DNA of 9,178 nt, taken from an uncultured Oscillibacter sp. GTDB taxonomy: Bacteria; Bacillota; Clostridia; Oscillospirales; Oscillospiraceae. Shown here piece after piece: positions 6,404-9,178 of this stretch. The translations under genes and the position numbers were made by a program. The stretch's first letter is position 1. Every line of letters starts with the position of its first letter. Below the pieces are notes generated by a model, which ran no database searches, had not been told where the DNA came from, and saw only the letters and a list, made by a program, of their open reading frames with translations. The DNA lies in assembly GCA_900551885.1 (NCBI GenBank), contig URXS01000076.1, positions 1-9,178 of the forward strand, read 5' to 3'.

Positions 6404-7356
6404 ACATGGGAAGCCTCATCAGTGTCGCGGTCGTTGTCATTTTGATCCTGCTGGTCCTGGTGCTGCTGATCAGCAACATCCACATTGTCCAGCAGTCCCG
6501 GGCCTACGTGGTGGAGCGCCTGGGCGCTTTTTACACCGTGTGGAATGTGGGATTGCACTTTAAGATCCCCTTCATCATGCGGGTGGCCAAGAAGGTGTCC
6601 TTGAAGGAGCAGGTGGCGGACTTCGCCCCCCAGCCGGTGATCACCAAGGACAATGTCACCATGCAGATCGACACGGTCATTTACTTCCAGATCACGGACC
6701 CCAAGCTGTATACCTACGGCGTGGAGCATCCCATGAACGCCATTGAGAATCTGACCGCCACCACGCTGCGTAACATCATCGGCGACATGGAACTGGACCA
6801 GTCCCTGACCTCCCGTGATACCATCAACACCCGGATGCGGGCCATCCTGGACGAGGCCACGGACCCCTGGGGCATCAAGGTCAACCGGGTGGAGCTGAAG
6901 AACATCATCCCGCCCAAGGAGATTCAGAATGCCATGGAGAAACAGATGAAGGCAGAGCGGGAGCGGCGTGAGTCCATTCTCCAGGCCGAGGGCACCAAGC
7001 AGAGCCAGATCCTGGTGGCCGAGGGCGAGAAGCAGTCCGCCATTTTGAAGGCCGACGCCGCCAAGCAGGCCGCCATCCTGAAAGCCCAGGGCGAGAAGGA
7101 GGCCCGGATCATGGCCGCCGAGGCCGAGGCCCAGGCCATCATGCAGGTCCAGCAGGCCCTGGCCGACTCTCTGAAGCTGCTGAACGCAGCCGCCCCCAAT
7201 GACCAGGTGGTAAAGCTGAAGGCTTTGGAGACCATGCAGAAGGTGGCCGACGGCAAGGCCACCAAGATCATCATTCCCTCGGAGCTCCAGGGACTGGCCG
7301 GCCTGGCCGCCAGCGCCAAGGCCGTCTTCGAGAGCGAGGAGCCCAAGGCCCAGTAA
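6400..7356 (+). CDS. SPFH/band-7 (stomatin/QmcA-like) membrane protein, 318 aa
   Basis: A membrane scaffold protein that assembles into large oligomeric cages organising membrane microdomains. Residues 6-24 are one N-terminal membrane helix. The SPFH domain follows (about 27-180): VQQSRAYVVERLGAFYTVWNVGLHFKIPF, the QPVITKDNV strand, IYFQITDP, LRNIIGDMELDQSLTSRD and WGIKVNRVELKNIIPP. Residues 180-250 are an Ala-rich charged coiled coil with five tandem 11-residue repeats. The C-terminus has IIIPSELQGLAGL. The ATG at 6400 overlaps the nfeD stop (ATGA), with GGAGGG nine bases upstream. Another ATG at 6406 is possible. The NfeD-SPFH pairing is a known conserved operon, like YbbJ-QmcA of E. coli. 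Confidence 0.94.
   Translation: MNMGSLISVAVVVILILLVLVLLISNIHIVQQSRAYVVERLGAFYTVWNVGLHFKIPFIMRVAKKVSLKEQVADFAPQPVITKDNVTMQIDTVIYFQITDPKLYTYGVEHPMNAIENLTATTLRNIIGDMELDQSLTSRDTINTRMRAILDEATDPWGIKVNRVELKNIIPPKEIQNAMEKQMKAERERRESILQAEGTKQSQILVAEGEKQSAILKADAAKQAAILKAQGEKEARIMAAEAEAQAIMQVQQALADSLKLLNAAAPNDQVVKLKALETMQKVADGKATKIIIPSELQGLAGLAASAKAVFESEEPKAQ
6976..7140 (+). repeat. Five tandem 11-residue (33-nt) repeats in the SPFH coiled coil
   Basis: Residues 193-247 divide without gaps into five units: ILQAEGTKQSQ, ILVAEGEKQSA, ILKADAAKQAA, ILKAQGEKEAR and IMAAEAEAQAI. Each begins with Ile plus Leu/Met and has small residues at position 4 and usually Lys at position 8. An 11-residue period is the hendecad pattern of nearly straight coiled coils, matching the long helical wall expected for SPFH cages. 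Confidence 0.85.
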
Positions 7357-7372
7357 TTCCATTCGCCTGTTG

Positions 7373-7404
7373 CCGGGACCGCCGAAAGGCGGTCCCGGTT
7401 TTTT
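7373..7404 (+). terminator. Strong intrinsic terminator of nfeD-SPFH
   Basis: A perfect 11-bp stem CCGGGACCGCC / GGCGGTCCCGG with a GAAA tetraloop, followed at once by six T. It lies 16 bases after the SPFH stop codon and ends the operon. Confidence 0.96.
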
Positions 7405-7457
7405 GAGGGATTAACTGTTGGTTAGGAAATTGGCCGGAGGAGTTGAATACCCGTCGG

Positions 7458-7487
7458 TTGCCAGTGGGCACCGCAGTTTGGTATGAT
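7458..7487 (+). promoter_or_regulatory. Promoter of the TPR-type XRE regulator gene
   Basis: TTGCCA (7458-7463) and TATGAT (7482-7487) are 18 bases apart, and TGG before the -10 makes it an extended -10. The start would be near 7494, giving a short leader that contains the AGGGGG ribosome binding site. Confidence 0.65.
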
Positions 7488-7516
7488 GGGGCCATCCAGA
7501 AAAGGGGGCTTCTCCA

Positions 7517-8569
7517 ATGAAGATTCACCAGATCATTCGTGCCCGCCGCGTGGAGCTGGGCCTGACCCAGGAGCAATTGGCATCCCGCCTGGGGGTGTCC
7601 GCTCCGGCGGTCAACAAGTGGGAGCGGGGAAATTCCTACCCGGATATCACCTTGCTGCCGGTGCTGGCCCGGACCCTGGGGGTGGACCTGAACACCCTGC
7701 TGTCCTTTCAGGAGGACCTGACGGACCAGGAGATCGGAGAATTTCTGAACCAGCTTCATCAGGAGGCCCGTCAGCGGGGCTGCGCTGCTGCTTTCGCTAT
7801 GGCGGAGGACAAGCTTCGGGAGTTTCCTGGGAATGACCACCTGGCATACAGCATTGCCGGACTGTTGGAGGGGATCCTGACCCTGTACCCCGGCGGAGAC
7901 GAGACGGAGCGGACCGTCTGGCAGACGGAAATCGACGAGCTCTATGACCGGTGCGTCCGCAGCGCCGAACTCAAAATCCGGGAGTGGGCCGTCTATACCG
8001 TGGCGGTCCGGTGCATTGGCCGGGGAGAGCTGGACCGGGCGGAGGCACTGCTGGAGGGCTTGTCTGATACCCACCGGTCCAAACGGGAGGTGTTGGCGTC
8101 CCTGCGGCGGAAGCAGGGACGGACGGAGGAGGCCTGGGTTTTGCTGGAGCGAGAGCTGTTCGATCAGGCCCACGGCATCCAGACCACCCTGCTGCATATG
8201 ATCGACTGGGCTCTGGAGGAGAAAGACCCGTCCCGGGCACAGGCTCTGTCGGATACGGCGAAGAACGTTGGCCAGGTGATGGACCTGTCGGACTATGCGG
8301 TGCTATCGGCTCCCTTTCAACTGGCGGCGGCGGAGCGAGACGGCGCCAAGGCCCTGGCCCTGCTGGAGGGGCTGTTGGGGAGCCTGGAGCGGCCCTGGGA
8401 TTTGAGCCGGTCCGCGCTCTACCGGCATATGGCTACCAAGGAGGCCACGGGAGAGGCCCAGAGTGCCCTGATTCCCTGTCTGCTGGAGCAGGTGGAGGCA
8501 GACCCGGATTGCGCCTTTCTGCGGGAGCTGCCGGGATATGCCGAACTGGTGAAGCGGTATCAAACATGA
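7517..8569 (+). CDS. XRE-family regulator with long helical TPR-like C-terminal region, 350 aa
   Basis: A DNA-binding protein with a large sensory or oligomerisation part. Residues 1-65 are a Cro/C1 HTH: IIRARRVELGLTQEQLASRLGV, then the recognition helix SAPAVNKWERGNSYPDITLLPVLARTLGVDLNTLL. Residues 70-350 are all helical, with paired-helix units rich in Ala, Leu and Glu (for example GELDRAEALLEGLSDTHRSKREVLASLRRKQGR, where the RAEALLEGL type motif is TPR-like). RNPP-type and related Firmicutes regulators use such a region to bind peptides. The start ATG has AAGGGGG nine bases before it. It has its own promoter and terminator and no partner gene beside it. No small peptide gene was found here, so peptide control is unproven. 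Confidence 0.88.
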   Translation: MKIHQIIRARRVELGLTQEQLASRLGVSAPAVNKWERGNSYPDITLLPVLARTLGVDLNTLLSFQEDLTDQEIGEFLNQLHQEARQRGCAAAFAMAEDKLREFPGNDHLAYSIAGLLEGILTLYPGGDETERTVWQTEIDELYDRCVRSAELKIREWAVYTVAVRCIGRGELDRAEALLEGLSDTHRSKREVLASLRRKQGRTEEAWVLLERELFDQAHGIQTTLLHMIDWALEEKDPSRAQALSDTAKNVGQVMDLSDYAVLSAPFQLAAAERDGAKALALLEGLLGSLERPWDLSRSALYRHMATKEATGEAQSALIPCLLEQVEADPDCAFLRELPGYAELVKRYQT

Positions 8570-8570
8570 A

Positions 8571-8619
8571 AAACAGGAGCCGCGCCCCAATCAGGGGCGC
8601 GGCTCCTGTTTGTTTTTTT
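8571..8619. terminator. Bidirectional intrinsic terminator between convergent genes
   Basis: A perfect 18-bp stem (8571-8588 with 8594-8611; core GGAGCCGCGCCCC) around an AATCA loop. On the plus strand it runs into TGTTTTTTTC. On the minus strand, where A-T pairs close the base of the stem, the hairpin is followed by a TTTTTCATG run. It directly follows the regulator's stop codon and lies 21 bases past the RNase J stop, so it serves both converging genes. Confidence 0.95.
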
Positions 8620-8632
8620 CACGGTCCGTATA

Positions 8633-9178
8633 TTACAGACGGGTCACCACGGGAATGACCATGGGGTTGCGCTTGGTGGTCTTGAACAGGTAGCTGCTGA
8701 CGGCAGACTTGACCGCACCCTTCAGCTCCCCGTCGTCCCGGCTGCGCTTGCGGGAGACATTCTCCGCCGCGTCCATGGCCACGCTCTGGAGCTCCTTCAT
8801 CAGGTCTCCGGATTCCTTCACGTAGATAAAGCCGCGGGTGATGATCTCGGGCTGGGTCAGCAGCGCGCCGTCATGGCTGGAAATGGGCATCACGACCACC
8901 ACCATGCCATCTTCGGCCAGGCGCTTGCGGTCCCGCATGACCACAGCGCCCACGTCACCCACACCGGAGCCGTCCACGTACACCTCGCCGGCGGGAACGG
9001 TGCCACCCAGCTTCATGGTCTTGCCAGTGATCTCGATCACGGAGCCGTTTTCGGCGATGGCGATGTGATTGCGCTCCATACCCATCTGCTGGGCCACCTG
9101 GGAGTGGATCTGCAGCATCCGCTGCTCTCCGTGGAGGGGGACGAAGAAACGGGGCTTCGTCAAAGCATGGATGATCTT
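8633..9178 (-). CDS. rnj: Ribonuclease J, C-terminal third (5' end outside window)
   Basis: Part of the beta-CASP metallo-beta-lactamase RNase that combines endonuclease and 5'-3' exonuclease activity in mRNA decay and rRNA processing in Firmicutes. About 181 residues and the stop codon are present, and the frame is open to the window edge (KIIHALTKPRFF leading on). Visible are PRFFVPLHGEQRML, whose His-Gly-Glu is the conserved metal-site loop of the family, then the linker with GEVYVDGSGVGDVGAVVMRDRKRLAEDGMVVVVM and the C-terminal domain with ITRGFIYVKESGDLMKEL and KRNPMVIPVV. The usual Val in PVHGE is Leu here. The C-terminal domain is needed for dimer formation in known RNase J proteins. 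Which of RnjA or RnjB this is cannot be told from the fragment. Confidence 0.95.
   Translation of the reverse strand, partial: KIIHALTKPRFFVPLHGEQRMLQIHSQVAQQMGMERNHIAIAENGSVIEITGKTMKLGGTVPAGEVYVDGSGVGDVGAVVMRDRKRLAEDGMVVVVMPISSHDGALLTQPEIITRGFIYVKESGDLMKELQSVAMDAAENVSRKRSRDDGELKGAVKSAVSSYLFKTTKRNPMVIPVVTRL

Noticed and set aside
6976..7140. Could the 33-nt repeats be a CRISPR or DNA-level tandem repeat
   Set aside because: The units have no spacers, vary at the DNA level, keep the protein frame and make sense as coiled-coil hendecads.
6262..7362. A 366-codon minus-strand frame rich in Gly, Leu and His opposite the SPFH gene
   Set aside because: The composition is that of an antisense shadow of a well-supported SPFH gene; the long length comes from the Ala/Glu/Lys repeat codons.
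7443..7520. A possible 25-residue leader ORF (TTG start) whose stop overlaps the ATG of the XRE-TPR gene
   Set aside because: GGAGG is only two bases before the TTG, and the TTG lies upstream of the best promoter's start point, so it would not be transcribed from that promoter. No signal-peptide character is seen.

Overview
The window looks like ordinary chromosome of a GC-rich member of the Clostridia. The GroES/GroEL sequences, the HrcA/CIRCE control of groESL, an RNase J gene and strong AGGAGG-type ribosome binding sites all point to Firmicutes. The GC-rich, Gly/Ala/Pro-codon-rich genes suggest the Oscillospiraceae (Flavonifractor / Lawsonibacter / Oscillibacter-like). That placement is inference; no search was run. 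There is no sign of phage, transposon, CRISPR array or a defence island.

Layout, left to right: (1) The 5' part of a tRNA-Met(CAT) gene on the minus strand, with its own consensus promoter, cut by the window edge. (2) A small XRE-type repressor-like gene (minus), divergent from an unrecognised small lipoprotein gene (plus). The AT-rich gap between them carries a 13-bp perfect palindrome over the likely lipoprotein promoter. (3) The groES-groEL operon (minus), with a sigma-A promoter, a CIRCE operator with unusually long arms, and an intrinsic terminator after groEL. Its 241-bp groES-groEL spacer is nearly filled by a chain of seven hairpins. (4) A two-gene minus-strand operon: a THUMP-domain RNA methyltransferase followed by a diacylglycerol-kinase-family lipid kinase. 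(5) A plus-strand NfeD - SPFH/band-7 membrane pair, coupled by an ATGA overlap and closed by a strong terminator. (6) A stand-alone XRE regulator with a long helical, TPR-like C-terminal region (plus). (7) A bidirectional terminator, and then the C-terminal third of RNase J (minus), which runs off the right edge.

Most genes are housekeeping. groES/groEL make the heat-shock chaperonin under HrcA control. The methyltransferase and RNase J act on RNA. The lipid kinase and the SPFH/NfeD pair concern membrane lipids and membrane organisation. The least ordinary features are the hairpin chain inside groESL and the lipoprotein gene, whose natural start codon reads ATA instead of ATG. I do not see a convincing new multi-gene system here. 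No gap between genes exceeds 300 bases.
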